Assembly (NCBI GenBank): GCA_963971425.1
Contig: OZ020522.1
Coordinates: 1,710,168-1,774,167, forward strand
Reading direction: 5' to 3'
DNA: 64,000 nt
Source: Bryoerythrophyllum caledonicum
Lineage: Eukaryota; Streptophyta; Bryopsida; Pottiales; Pottiaceae
The stretch's first letter is position 1; each line of letters opens with the position of its first letter. This document shows positions 49,185-60,830 of this stretch, one piece after another. A program made the position numbers and the translations under genes. The notes beneath the pieces are model-generated. The model ran no database searches. It was not told the DNA's origin and saw nothing but the letters and a program-made list of their open reading frames with translations.

Positions 49185-49662
49185 GTGCACATGCTTGATT
49201 TTGAAGAACGCATCAAAGAACATTTTTTAGATGATTTGGAGGAGGTTCTGGACTATGATAGACTTGCCGACCTCGTTCAATCAGGTGATAATTTTGTTGC
49301 ACCTTCCATGGAAGGCAGCACCAAGGATGTAGAATTATACATTCTGCACTCCTCCCTGACATGGTACCAAGTGACCACAACATTTACATGTTGAAATTGG
49401 AGACCTTGTTGTAACAGATACTTACTACCAAAAGTATCACGATCACTATGTGTTTCTTGGCAACTCCCAACGGGATTATATTCATGCCCATCTTGTGCAT
49501 TGTAAATTTGCTATGATTCCTAAAGTAGGTCGGCGCAAAGGTGGAGAGATTACTTTCAATTTGAGCCAAGATAGTCTAGCCACCATTCGCATTGGATTAG
49601 ACAGGTTAAGTCTCGAAGATGATGATAAAGATGGGATTAAGATGACAAAGGCTTTCAGATGA
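49185..49662 (+). pseudogene. Unrecognised broken coding region
   Basis: A 69-codon frame (49185-49394), rich in acidic residues, shifts frame near 49385 into a continuous segment to 49662 (VEIGDLVVTDTYYQKYHD, then YVFLGNSQRDYIHAHLVHC). The amino-acid composition looks like real protein, not noise. I do not recognise the family. It points away from the transposase fragment at 48332-48625, so it could be a second gene of that element or an unrelated remnant. Confidence 0.4.
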
Positions 49663-49749
49663 TTCAAAAAGTTTCTATTTATTTCTATGTTGAACCTCGG
49701 ATGTATTGCCGATATTGGCTATATTGGATGTTACTTCATTGCTTAGGAT

Positions 49750-49772
49750 AATTTGTACCGCTGGTACAAATT
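49750..49772. repeat. GTAC palindrome
   Basis: Ten-base arms AATTTGTACC and GGTACAAATT are perfectly complementary around GCT. GTAC phrases follow at 49773 and 49790. Confidence 0.75.
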
Positions 49773-49829
49773 GTACGCTTGGTAAGGTTTGTACGGTTGA
49801 TACACTGCCTCGCCTTCGGCCATTATCCC

Positions 49830-50436
49830 ATCACAAATGTTAGTCGGACGACAGGCTACTATATAAGAGATGACGACGGGTGGAACTTTCAAATTACTTT
49901 GTTGGTTTAAGGTGGATTTCATTGTTGTCCTGGCAGCCTTCGTGGTGCTTGTGCCGAACTTTCAACTTTCCTCTAGAATCAGTAGATCCTGTCACCGTAC
50001 TAGTTTCTTGACCGTGCAATGACATGGCCATCCTCTCATGTCCATGCCTTATTATAGTATTCATATTTTACTTTTAATTCCTTTTCTCCTAAACTTTGGA
50101 ATATTCTATACTCTTTTTAATGTGAGTTTCTTAAATACACCAAGATACATTACATTATTTGAAATGTACATAAATATTTTTAGATATATATTTTACAGCC
50201 CTTAAACAACGTGATTCCCTATATTACTTTTTTTCAAGATATCTTGGTAATGTATAATATATTTTCCTTGTCTTTTTCATTATTTTTGTTATGGGCCCAT
50301 TTATTGCAAAAGAAAATACATTACAATATTTTTTATTATATAGATGTTTGTAATTTTTTTGATAAGTACATAAATAATGTTACACCCATTTTATTTTATT
50401 TTAGAACTTTGCAATATTTTGTTGTTTTGTTTCCCA
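49830..50436. other. Intergenic, nothing recognised
   Basis: AT-rich, no motif. Confidence 0.4.
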
Positions 50437-50444
50437 TTGATTTT

Positions 50445-50590
50445 CGGTCGAAAGAAGGAAAAGAACTTCCGTCCCTTAAGGATGTTGGCATGAATAAAAT
50501 GTATATTTGTTCCACCAATATGTTTATGCCCACAAGCCAAAGTATTTCTAGTATGGGATTATTTCCCCTCCTCAATGGTAGACAATGTAA
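50445..50590 (-). repeat. Solo LINE 3' tail
   Basis: In reverse: GTCTACCATTGAGGAGGGG, ATACTAGAAATACTTTG, GGTGGAACAAATATACATTT, TATTCATGCC, then a TTCTTTTCC tail. Matches the LINE 3' UTR with more divergence than the other tails. Confidence 0.6.
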
Positions 50591-51286
50591 TTGGCTTCAA
50601 AAACAAAATATACTTGTATATGATGAACACGTTTATAATATATTTCATTCTAGTAAATCGACCAAGGGATAATGTATTATTACATAAGTTTACTAAAATT
50701 TGAAAAATAAAAATTCAAAATGTAAATGGCATGTGTCCCTGCTTTCGTTTTTATGATATATCCGTAGATAACATGCCGCATAGTTTCTATTACCCATATT
50801 AATAATAGAATTGGTTCCCGTATGTGCGTGCGTATGTGTTGTTAAGATAATTAACAATTTAGGAAGATCTCATGCTTTTACTTTGAGGCTTTCATTTTAT
50901 GCATTTTACTTTACTACTTTCATGGCTTTCTTTTCTGTTGGTTTGATACTCTCATTGACGCTTTTCTTTTAGATTGGTTTGATACTTTCATTAAAAGTAT
51001 CCATTAAAAGTAAATCATGTTATAGTATAAAGAAAAAACTTTTTTTTCAAACTTTTACTTTGCAACTTTTATCTTATCTACTCTATGAAAATGTAATAAT
51101 TTATTTTGATAATTTACAAACAAGTTTTTATGGTTTTGAAAACATTTAAATATTTTATATTTATAGCATGCATATCTATATTTTTGAAAGAGTATATTCT
51201 TTTACACGAATGCTTTTATTTTATTAATATATACCGTGGCAACCCAGAGAATTGAGGGTGTATGTCATAGGGTATTCAAGGCTCAA
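50591..51286. other. AT-rich intergenic, nothing recognised
   Basis: No coding or repeat structure except short A/T runs. Confidence 0.4.
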
Positions 51287-51358
51287 GTATATTATGGGGT
51301 TACATCAAAGCCCGGGTATATTATGGGGTTACATCAAAGCCCGGGTATATTATGGGGT
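51287..51358. repeat. 29-bp tandem repeat, 2.5 copies
   Basis: The unit GTATATTATGGGGTTACATC plus AAAGCCCGG is repeated twice exactly and a third time in part. Confidence 0.85.
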
Positions 51359-51445
51359 ATCATGCAAGTGTGACGTGGTATAGAGGTGTATCTCAAAGGC
51401 TTATCTGACAAGAATCCTTTTTGTCAACTTTTCGCACGAACTTAG

Positions 51446-51991
51446 ATGTTGCTCGTCACTTACACCTTACTGATGAGACACCTCCAACAACTCCAAGGAG
51501 ACTTAACTTCTTATTTTCTTGCAATGTGTGCGTTTTTGTTTTGGTTTGTGTTCTGTGGCAATGTCAAACCTTCCATTCCAAACCCTAGACTTGTTCAAAA
51601 ACTCAGCACTGCTTACTCTCCATTGTGCTTTTCTCATCTTGTATTTGTGGATACAACATCAAATGGGTATGTTTTTGAAACCCTTGAATCAAAGTTTGAC
51701 AACGTTGCCTTCTGTTTAGGACTTTGTAACACTGTGGGCAACTCTCATGGTCGAGCTATTAGAAATAGTGAGGCATTGTTTGGGCATGTTGTGACTGAAG
51801 ACGCAAAAATTCAACTTCATTTCCTACCACTGCATGTGAATCGGCCAATCACACAACGTGAAGGTTTGTCTTTGCAATTTTTCAAATTTCATTTTCACTC
51901 TGAGAAAGAGATTGCAAGGATTTATGGAACTAGTACAAAAGTTGTACAATATGTAGGATTTTGCAATTCACATTGTAATATCAATATGTAG
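51446..51991 (+). CDS. Hypothetical ORF, 181 codons
   Basis: The longest open frame outside the HD-Zip genes and transposase remnants. It has a hydrophobic stretch near residues 24-41 (YFLAMCAFLFWFVFCGNV) and no motif I can name. A possible further exon lies downstream (about 52040-52133, reading MEEPLVPFKFISMHRPRQ, ending in TGG|GTAAGT). It may be part of the same unrecognised + strand gene as 49185-49662 and 53233-53517, or a mobile-element gene. Start and exon structure uncertain. Confidence 0.3.
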   Translation: MLLVTYTLLMRHLQQLQGDLTSYFLAMCAFLFWFVFCGNVKPSIPNPRLVQKLSTAYSPLCFSHLVFVDTTSNGYVFETLESKFDNVAFCLGLCNTVGNSHGRAIRNSEALFGHVVTEDAKIQLHFLPLHVNRPITQREGLSLQFFKFHFHSEKEIARIYGTSTKVVQYVGFCNSHCNINM

Positions 51992-52259
51992 CTAGTTTGT
52001 GCTTTATCTCATAGTGCAATTTACACAGGGATTGCAAGATGGAAGAACCTTTAGTGCCTTTCAAGTTCATTTCAATGCACCGTCCAAGACAGGAAGCTTT
52101 GATCAAAATTTGCATTTCGCAAATTGCAAAGTGGGTAAGTCCTATTTTGTACTATATTTCTCTGTTGGTGGATTCCTGTTGTCTTCCTTGTATTGGAAAG
52201 AAACACTATTAGAGTATTTGTAGAAAGCTAGGCAATTGTTTTAAAAAAATTGTATTGAT

Positions 52260-53045
52260 TACAGCTAGTTCTCTCTATTTTGTACAAAAAGTACCTTTGT
52301 GTATAGGGTATTTACTACGTGTTCTATGGCAGGAGTATACCTGAAGATTCTATTACTTCAAGACTGTACGTTCTCGAAAATAGTACCGTGGTAAGTTGAT
52401 CTTCTTTGTATCTTTGTATCTACAACATTGGTTAGAAGTGTTTGTATATGGTGAAAACAAGTGGAACATATACAAACTGGGGTCATGGTATGTTTGTAAT
52501 CGATGTGATTATACTATTTGGATTGTTTGTTGCAGTTCGTAATTATTGTACTGTGGAAACCAAGTAGAATACATACAAATTGGGTTGTTTAAGGGTTAGT
52601 ACTGGAAGTCAACATTATTCTTTGAATCGTTTGTACTAATTGCAATGTTTGTACTTGTCTTTGTCGAGTGATAAACTTTTCGTACTTGAAATTATTTTTT
52701 GTTCGTACTGTTTGTAATGAAGAAACCAAGTAGAACGCATACAAATTGGGGTGTTTAAGGATTAGTACTGGAAGTCAACTTTAATCTTTGAATCGTTTGT
52801 ACTAATTGCAATGTTTGTATTTGTCTTTGTCGAGTGATAAACTTTTTGTACTTGAAGTTATTTTTTGTTCATATTGTTTGTACCAATTGTAATTATTGTA
52901 TTGTGTTCCTACGTGTTGAAAAGAATTGCGTATTGTTTCATATTTAGGACATCGATTTTGACTATTTGTACTTTATTTGCCATAGTTTGTACTAGTTTCT
53001 ACTAATTTCTACTAGTGCGTACTAATTTGTACTTGTTTGTAATGA
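52260..53045. repeat. TTTGTAC-rich block with 167-bp tandem repeat
   Basis: About ten TTTGTAC or TTTGTACTAATTG phrases, nearly all in this orientation. Within it a 167-bp unit (52561-52727) is repeated directly (52728 to about 52890). The shared phrases are TTGAATCGTTTGTACTAATT and TTGTCGAGTGATAAACTTTT. It mirrors the GTACAAA block at 54830-55575. Confidence 0.7.
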
Positions 53046-53232
53046 TAAATATACTGAGATCTTGTTGCTTCTTCTATAATGTGATAGTTTGCTCTACAAT
53101 TGGTCTAGGTTTAGTGAAATCTTTTTAATGGTTGGCAATGAACTAGATAGTTCATATGTAGCGGTACATAAACAATTGAAACTATTGACTAATTGTTGGT
53201 AGGTCGATACCTAGGTGAAAGAAACTTGAATT

Positions 53233-53517
53233 TTGGGAGAACTAACTTCCACATTTTTGCGCACTAACTTCCATTTATTCATCACTAGGTTTTGTGTGCA
53301 CATCTTCTGGACATGTTTGTTTGCTGATTATTCTCTTTCTTGCCTTGTAGAGGGCGGTCACCCCACTAGTCATGACACATGGATGGTTCAAAAGTATCCC
53401 GATTGTGATGAGCGCATGCACATGGCTGCGCTGTTATGGGAAGATTCTTTTGTAACATGGGTATTAGAGCTTGACAATCTTGATTCAAATGAGGGAATGA
53501 TAGTTTCTATAATATAA
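53233..53517 (+). CDS. Hypothetical coding segment, possibly a last exon
   Basis: The second half, after a possible acceptor (TTGCCTTGTAG near 53350), reads GHPTSHDTWMVQKYPDCDER, then MHMAALLWEDSFVTW, and stops at 53515. Composition is protein-like. Family unknown. Confidence 0.3.
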   Translation: MGELTSTFLRTNFHLFITRFCVHIFWTCLFADYSLSCLVEGGHPTSHDTWMVQKYPDCDERMHMAALLWEDSFVTWVLELDNLDSNEGMIVSII

Positions 53518-54829
53518 TCTAATTCTTTGTGATACTAATCCTTTTGTATTGAAAGAAGTCTTACAAATGTAACTATGGATACTCTAAGTTACATGTTTGA
53601 ATAGTTGGCAATAAAGTATGTATGTATTTAAGTTTCCAAATTTCCATTGAGACAAGCTCAGAGGTTTAAGTAATTTTTATAGTTCACAAACATCCTACCT
53701 TTCTGTGTATATTTTATACGTTCAGTATCAACTCCATACAATGTGTACAACATGTCATAGTACAAATAATACCCATATTCTAATTAGAATTGCATAAAAA
53801 GATTATAAAAACTACATGATTATCAAATTCCCTAATTTTTGGTAAAGTCAAATAAAATAGAAATTGTTGAATTGTTTTTAAGGTCTAATAAAATAGAAAT
53901 TGCAGGATTGTTTCTTTGGTCCAATGGAAATGAAGCTACATATTATGGAATTTGATCTTCCATGAAAATTTGTAGAATTATTTCACTGAAAATTGGAAAT
54001 ATCAACTACAAGTTCAATGGCTCAATCGTCAATTATTGTGTCCTGGTAGTGAGTGCTACGACACTTACAATGAAAAGGAAATACAACATCTATCTCGTTA
54101 ACCTCTAATCTATCAAAGCAACAACCGTAATCTCAAGTCAATTCCTCCCTAGCCAGAATATTAAGCCAGAATATTGACTCGTACGAAGGCCACGTGGTAT
54201 AATCGCATGTCAATGTTGTCAATTTTAAGTGGGACATCAATAAGATTTGCGTCTTCACATCTGTGGAAAATACAGATACAGACAAATTTAGAACTAAAAC
54301 CAAACTAAAAATCATAGTTTTGCAAAAAAAATATCAAAGACAATCATCTATGTTCATATTGGGGTTTGTAGGAAATACCTATGGTTCAAAGACCTTGTGG
54401 CATTGGAGATTTTGTGGCGTCAATGCGAAATGTAACATTGTCCGGATTCTCTTCTTTTTTTCAACCGGCATTAAGCATCATAGTGTATGCCTCTGACTTC
54501 CTTAGTCTTTTGGAGGCCCTACGATGCATCAACTCAACATCTGCCACAATCTCCCCTATATTTGCAAACACAAAACTCCCCTAACGAATACAATTCGAAG
54601 ATTCCCTCTGCTTCTTCTTCGGATCTTTTATTCTTGTCTCCCTTTCCTTGATCAATGTACACCTTTGTCTCTTTTTTCCCCTTAGCCCCAGCACATCCAC
54701 AAGCTCTTCAATATCATAAGGGTTAGGATCCAACGCGACGACAAAGTGCAAAACTAAATTAATTCAAAACTAGATAACATTCAAATCCAAACCCATATGA
54801 ACTCCGTTGGTAATACGGATTGCAAGATA
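53518..54829. other. Intergenic, nothing recognised
   Basis: Short frames only; no motif. Confidence 0.35.
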
Positions 54830-55575
54830 GTACAAATCAGTACTAATCTATACAACTTAGTACAAATAAGTATAATTTAGTACAATTTAGTAAAATTTAG
54901 AACAATTTTGTACAATTTTGTACAATTAAGTAACAATTTTGTACAATCAAGTAACAAAGTAAGTACAACTTATCCAAATAATACAAACATTTAGAGCTCT
55001 AAATACCATAAGTCCAAACCATATAAGAAACATACAAATCTATCTAAGTTTCAGTATGAACATAATAAACCAATGTACAACTATAATTGTAAGTCCTAGA
55101 GATACTTAGTTATGAAATTAATAGGTACAAACTAACATACAAATATACAAATGTTTGGAGCTTTGAGTACCATAAGTACAAACCATATAAGAAACATACA
55201 AATCCATATGAATTTAAGTACAAACAGAATAAACCAATGTACAACTATAATTGTAAGTCTTAGAGATACTTAGTTATGAAATTAACTAGTACAAACTAGC
55301 ATACAAATATACAAACGTTTAGACCTTCTAGTACCATAAGTAAAAACCAAACAACAAAACATACAAATCCATCTGAATACAAGTACAAACGGGAGAAACC
55401 AATGTACACCTAAAGTTGTAAGTCTAAGAGGTACTCGGAATGGAGAGCATACAAATACAAACTAGCACATAGAAATACAAACTAGCACATAGAAATACAA
55501 ATGGTTAGAGTTCCCTATACCATAAGTCTAAACCAAATAACAAACATACAAATCCATCTGAATACAAACACAATT
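54830..55575. repeat. GTACAAA-rich block with 164-bp tandem repeat
   Basis: About ten AGTACAAA-type phrases, in the inverse orientation to the block at 52260-53045. From 54983 a 164-bp unit repeats at 55147, 55311 and, partly, 55497. Shared phrases are ACATACAAATCCATCTGAAT, AACCAATGTACAACTATAAT and ACTTAGTTATGAAATTAA. Confidence 0.75.
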
Positions 55576-55668
55576 AATTTCAAACAAATAATAGGACTAG
55601 AACAGAAAATTGTAACCATCACAAAAATATACAACCATTCACCGGTGAGGGCAGGAATGCTAGAATGT

Positions 55669-55722
55669 AAGCAGTGAGCAATGAGTAGTGAGCGGTGAGC
55701 GGTGAGCAGTGAGCAGTAAGCA
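55669..55722. repeat. 7-bp tandem repeat GTGAGCR
   Basis: Seven or so units of GTGAGCA/GTGAGCG in a row, some with one substitution. Confidence 0.75.
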
Positions 55723-56311
55723 ATTTATTTTTTCAGTTGAGCATCCTATTTCCATAGGTTTGGGGTGATTTACAAGAAACAATTATACATTGTGCCCTAT
55801 TTCCGTGGTATGAAAAAAGTTCAAAATGGGAGAAAATTGGATTAAAAAACCCGGAAATAAATTGTTTGGAGGATATTTGGATGAATATAGATAGATAGAT
55901 GAATGTAGATGAATGATTGCTCACCTTATAGTTTAAAAAATATAACAACTTATAAAATATTAGTAAAAGCTTTTTAGTCTCATTCAAAGCTAAGCAACTA
56001 TATAGAATGCAATAATTTCTTCATGTGATTTCAATAGTGATATTGGCAGTTTATAGCACCTTTCTGGTTAAGCCTTTGACTTTTGGTCGGAGCTAATGGT
56101 CGGAGCTAATGGGGTACCTAGTGGTAGAAATATGCTAAAGTGGAAACAACTTTGAAATTTTTTATGGGTTGAGGAAAAAACCTGAAGTTCTTTCACTAAA
56201 AAATGTCTTAGAAATACTTCAGTTTTTTATTTGCCATTTTCTTTAAAGTGGTGGTCATGGGCCCAAAACTTGACTATGTTGGAAATAGAAAATCTTTAAA
56301 AACCAGCTGAG

Positions 56312-56702
56312 GGGCTCCTCGAAACCGAGGAGCGCCCTAAAGGCGAAACCAAAAAAAACGGCTCGGAAAAAAAAAAAAAAAAAAAACACCTAGTAAGGGC
56401 CTCCTCGGTGATGAAGAGCACCCTGAGGGCGAAACAAAAAAAAACAAAAAAAAAAAAAACCACCTACCTAGAGGCTCCTCGGTACCGAGGAACGCCCTGA
56501 GGGCAAAACCAAAAAACAAAAAAACAAAAAAAAACCATCTACCGAGGGGCTCCTCGGTACCGAGGAGTGCCTTGAGGGATGGATGAATGTGGATGAAAGT
56601 GGTCGAACGACTCTAATGGATTGACAAAAAAAACCAGTAATAATTATGAATGACACAAGACAAACATCATAAGATTAGAGGCTTCGCAGTACCAAAGAGC
56701 CT
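56312..56702. repeat. Array of CTCCTCGGTACCGAGGAG palindromes
   Basis: Copies at 56315, 56401 (decayed), 56475, 56550 (perfect 18-bp palindrome) and about 56682 (decayed). Spacing is 86, 74, 75 and about 132 bp. Each is followed by GCCCTGAGGGCGAAACC and an A-rich tract of up to about 21 A. The arms CCTCG/CGAGG are the same as in the 3.0-5.0 kb array but the centre is GTAC. Confidence 0.8.
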
Positions 56703-56768
56703 TTGTGAACCTAATCGAAAAAACTTAAGTGATTAGGGTAAAAAATAACAGAACGAATAAAAAATAGC

Positions 56769-57371
56769 TCACCATATATAATGAAGTAGTACAATAAAGT
56801 CATTTACAATTGTGTTTTCAAAAGCATTACAAACCTTTTTATTCCTTGAACTCTTAATATGATTCAAATCTCTACGAAGTTTGTCCTCTGTCCTCTGATA
56901 CCATCCGAGGACTTCATTTGGTAGCAACTGCGATTTTGGCGGAATCAGATTTGTCAAACTTGGGAGGTTCTGTGCTGCGAGGACTAGATCTTAAAGTCCA
57001 AGATCTTCGGATATAGATTCACTTCCAATGTTTCGCAACTGCACACTGTCTTCAGTGATGTTTGTGGCAGAGTCTACACGCTCTCCCACACTGCCCACCC
57101 TAGGACGTTTGTGGTGATCCGTGTTGTAGGCTTCTTTTGCCAAAATCAGGTGGATGCATTCCCGCACAGAGTTCAATCTTTCAAAGTCTCTGTCGATCAT
57201 GCAGCACTCCTCTACATCCCAAAACTGAAATGAACCTAACCGCTTGAAGAGATTCACATCTTGCAGTTGTTCTCTTAAATTGGACAGTGATGTGTTTCCT
57301 CCTATATCCATGGAACTGAGCACTTTCGGTGGATCTCCTGGACGTTCTCGGAAATATATCTTGACCTTCAT
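56769..57371 (-). pseudogene. Unrecognised plant-type gene start, probably broken
   Basis: The first coding exon starts at 57371 (MKVKIYFRERPGDPPKVLSS) and runs 126 codons to a TAA at 56991. A second frame shifted by the break continues (SQLLPNEVLGWYQRTEDKLR, then NHIKSSRNKK) to a possible donor GTTTGT at about 56825. Upstream lie a plausible 5' UTR intron (donor AACGTG|GTGAGT near 57683, acceptor AAATGCAG near 57395) and two AAACCCTAG telo-box motifs (about 57540, 57655) common in plant 5' leaders. Family not recognised. The stop may be real or a frameshift; an element-encoded gene is possible because the palindrome array at 56.3 kb lies just downstream. Confidence 0.45.
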
Positions 57372-57689
57372 GGCGCGTGATCTCGAAGAGCCTGCATTTA
57401 TGCATAGGAAACAATCAATGAAAATTGCTCCACTTCAAACATCTACGGCCCTGCTGAAGTCATTGGATTCCTCGAACAGGGATTTGTAAACCCAACGGAT
57501 TTGAGAACCCTAGAGCCTAACAAGCTTGTATCCCCCCTAAACCCTAGAATCCTAAATCCAAGTAAAACCTCCAAAGAAAATTCAAAGCCAGATCTTTCCT
57601 TAGATCCTCCACGAAACAGAGATTGCAATTTCTACTCCAAATCAAATGAATCCTAAACCCTAGAGGATATACTGGAACTCACCACGTTC

Positions 57690-59600
57690 ACCAACAAGAA
57701 AAACGAATTGTGAACCGTGTTGTAGTCTTCCGGAGAAATAAAAAAGATAATGCTAGTAATATCCTCCAAAGGGGACCAAGCTATTTTGCGTGCCTAATTT
57801 TGCGAGCCGCGAGTTGCGAGCCTAGGGTCGCGAGCTTCGTTGGCAAAAATTGAGTTCTTAATTTGGAAAAGGCATTAAAAAGTAAAAGTTTTAAGGTTTT
57901 TTTTAGAATGACATTGGTTAAATGCATTAAATTAATGGACCTATTACCGTGGATTAGGGTGGAAAATTTGTATGTAGGAAGGATCTAAAAAATGACAATA
58001 TTGTTGATTTTCTTTTTAAAAAAGGGACTTATGACCGTGGAGTCTAGGGTTCTATAATGAAGGGAAGATAGGATTTCTAAGGTTATAAAGCTTTCGAGCA
58101 TGATTTAGGATATAAAAAGGGAGAGTAAGAGGGGAAGAGAGGAGTGAGAGAGGAAGGAGTGGTGGAGAGGAAGGTTTCAGAATTTGGAGTGGTAGTGATT
58201 CTAGGAATCCGGAGACGGAAGGAAGTGGGATTGGTGCAATTTAAGGAGATGTCAAGTAGAGTATATAAGGTTTTAGAGAGGGAGCGTTGGGGACAGCGAG
58301 AGTGACACACCCAAAAATATTGATTGAATTTAGGGTACTGTAGAATAAAAGATTTAGAGTTAGAATTAGCGGCCTAGAAGGCTTGGGAGAGTCTGATAGC
58401 AAAAGGCAAGATTTGGAGATAGACGACTAAATTTGGTGGATTATGATCCAAGACATGGTAAATTTGGGAGATTTAAAATGTGTATGGGCGATAAAGCTAG
58501 TGGGACAAAGAGCAAATGATTTAGATTATTGAACTATTGGTAAAGGACAAATAGTAAGTGTTTAGAACTAAAGATAAGGGAGAAAAGTGGAGAGATATGA
58601 AGGATAGTTTGTGGACAATTGACGACCCGACAATGTAGTTTTTGGAACCGGAAAAATTAGAAAGAGTCTTGGAGAGGGACATTGGAAGAGTGAGATATTA
58701 AACTCGACTTCTATATACTTGCAAGGGAAGTGTAAATCTCCAATCTCAGTCTCCCTCTGTCACGTTATAGTCACTAAGTATAGACTCGCGAGTGATGGAC
58801 AAGAACTAGTACAAGCGGTAGAAGTGGCCCTTTTAGTCTTACCGCCTTCTATATAGAAATTAGAGTGACACTATACAACGTCAAAGTACTATAAATGACA
58901 GCTATGCACTATAGTGTTTAAATAGAAAAATCTATAAACTTTGCTTAATCATTTCCAGCAGAAACTAGATGTGTGAATGAACACAGATACCTCGAGATCT
59001 AAACCACAGACAATTTTGAAGATGTAACAGAGGTTGTAATAGTAAGCCTATGCACTCCTTTTGCCGAGTGACTTCTTAGACATCTTTGTAAACGTTGGGC
59101 AATTGCAGTTTAGAAACTTGTTGATCGTCATTAAACACCTAAAAACCTTGGATATGTTTCAAGACTAGAAAGTCACAATACAACCTAGGCTTAGAGACGA
59201 TATAATTAGAATCATGCGGATTTTCCCAATCACGAAAAGAAGATATGCGCAATTGTTATAGTGCATAGCAAATGAAGCGGACGGAATTCTTTCCAAATCT
59301 CTTTGTTGGGTGCTCTATAGGGTTGGAAAGGGCAAGATAATCATTGATATTCACGGGTATGCCTTCTCCAAAAAAACCTTTGAGGGGACAACGCCTCACA
59401 CTCAATCAGGCAGAACTCAACGTTTTTGAGGGCGAATATCTCCATCCTACTCTATTTTGATTTCATTTCAACTGGTCAGAAGTCTGGGATATGTAGCTTA
59501 GATTGAAATTACCGTTGCGGTGTGCATATAATACAACTATGAATGTTGTTGTTGCAAAAGAAGAATTACATTCTTTCCATTCTTTCCATTATCAATTTCT
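57690..59600. other. Intergenic; purine-rich tract
   Basis: 58110-58180 is almost pure A/G on the + strand (GGGAGAGTAAGAGGGGAAGA and following). Otherwise nothing recognised. Confidence 0.45.
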
Positions 59601-59612
59601 TGAGATTGTCTA

Positions 59613-60830
59613 TTAGCCCCGTGTATGTTGAGGCAGATGTACTTCTTCCATGCTGTAGAATCCTGCCCACATATTACTTCCTTGTACCGACCTATAGAGC
59701 AAAGCATGCTTTATTGGATGTCTTTGGAAGCCTTCCAGTGTGCTATAGCTTCTCATTACAGATAGTCTCATGCACAGCTTTGAGGTGCTCATTCCGGAAA
59801 TAAGTCGCAATTGAAATCGATGGAAGTACTTCAGTTGCTTCAGGAGAGCAAATGCAGTGCGGTGGCCTCTCTATAATTGTAAGGTTATCAATCATTGGAT
59901 CAATACAAAAAGCCTTTATCTTTAAGCATGAGTCCCTTATTTTGTCGAGGTGATGCTAGTCTAATTCTAATCTTGGAAAAGAAACCGTTTTTTTTCCAAA
60001 GATACAAAAACTTCCTCACCTTGTAGGATAAGATTGCCAGTACGAAACTTGTCTGTACCGAGCATATTGGCAAGTGCGGCATGTTTTCCAAAGCATTGAA
60101 TGATGCGATAAGCAATACAAAGATTGAATTTATCCTTCCCATGATCGTTGCCTAGTTTTTTTGCCTTTCAAATATTGGTAATAGACAACAATCCAGATGC
60201 ATACCTAGACCATATCATCCACAGCCGCAACATGCATATCATAATTTTTTGTTTGAGTATTGGAACCACTTGTTGTCCACCAATTCCGTCAAATATATGA
60301 CGACATCTTAACATGTTTGAACAGCTTCCGATAGATTATTTGATGACTAATTATGGTTAGTACAATGTTTGGCATGGCAAAGTGATAGAAGAACTTAGGA
60401 TACAAAATGTCACTAGTAGCGGCATAAGGTAGTATATTAGATATATATGACAACCGCCAAAAGAAAGTACCGATGTCGGCAGTGACCTCTAGCAAATGAA
60501 TAATATAGTACTAACGGTTGGATGCCCAAACCCGCTCTACTCTTAAGTAATATTGATTTTTGCATCTCGCTGCTAAATCATAATGTCGAGCATTAATTCT
60601 TTGAGATTTGGATTTGAATTGTCATTCCTAGTTGAAAGTTCATTGCATCATCTCCAGAACACTTGCTAAAATACCACATTTTAGAGTACACATCAAAAGT
60701 CACAATTGTCATCCCGGGACGGTAAATAGAATTGTACACATAGGCAGCTATAGTGGTCCAAGAATAAACACTTTTGACATGGTTAAACATCATCCGCGCA
60801 TCCTCTAAGTCATCTCTAAGTTACATAATC
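59613..60830 (-). pseudogene. MULE-like transposase remnant, third copy
   Basis: On the minus strand the order matches the element at 5.3-7.8 kb. VDLIKIM, then DDLEDARMMFNHVK and WTTIAAYVYNS...MTIVTFDVYSK (60830-60650) align with the catalytic start. An EEVF/VSLE-like segment lies near 60000. ICNEK...RLPKTSNKACFAL (about 59770-59700) aligns with CNEKEWHIERLPRTSTKACFAQ of the first copy. The catalytic GFMADSAQAN part and the SWIM finger are not found. Heavily decayed, and AT-rich compared with the copy at 48.3 kb. Confidence 0.65.
60468..60484. repeat. Isolated CCGATGTCGG palindrome
   Basis: GTACCGATGTCGGCAGT, the same core as the array at 61158-62676, lies inside the transposase remnant. Confidence 0.6.

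Noticed and set aside
58083-58310. Minus-strand ORF rich in Ser/Pro/Leu
   Set aside because: It is the translation of a purine-rich tract and has no gene context.
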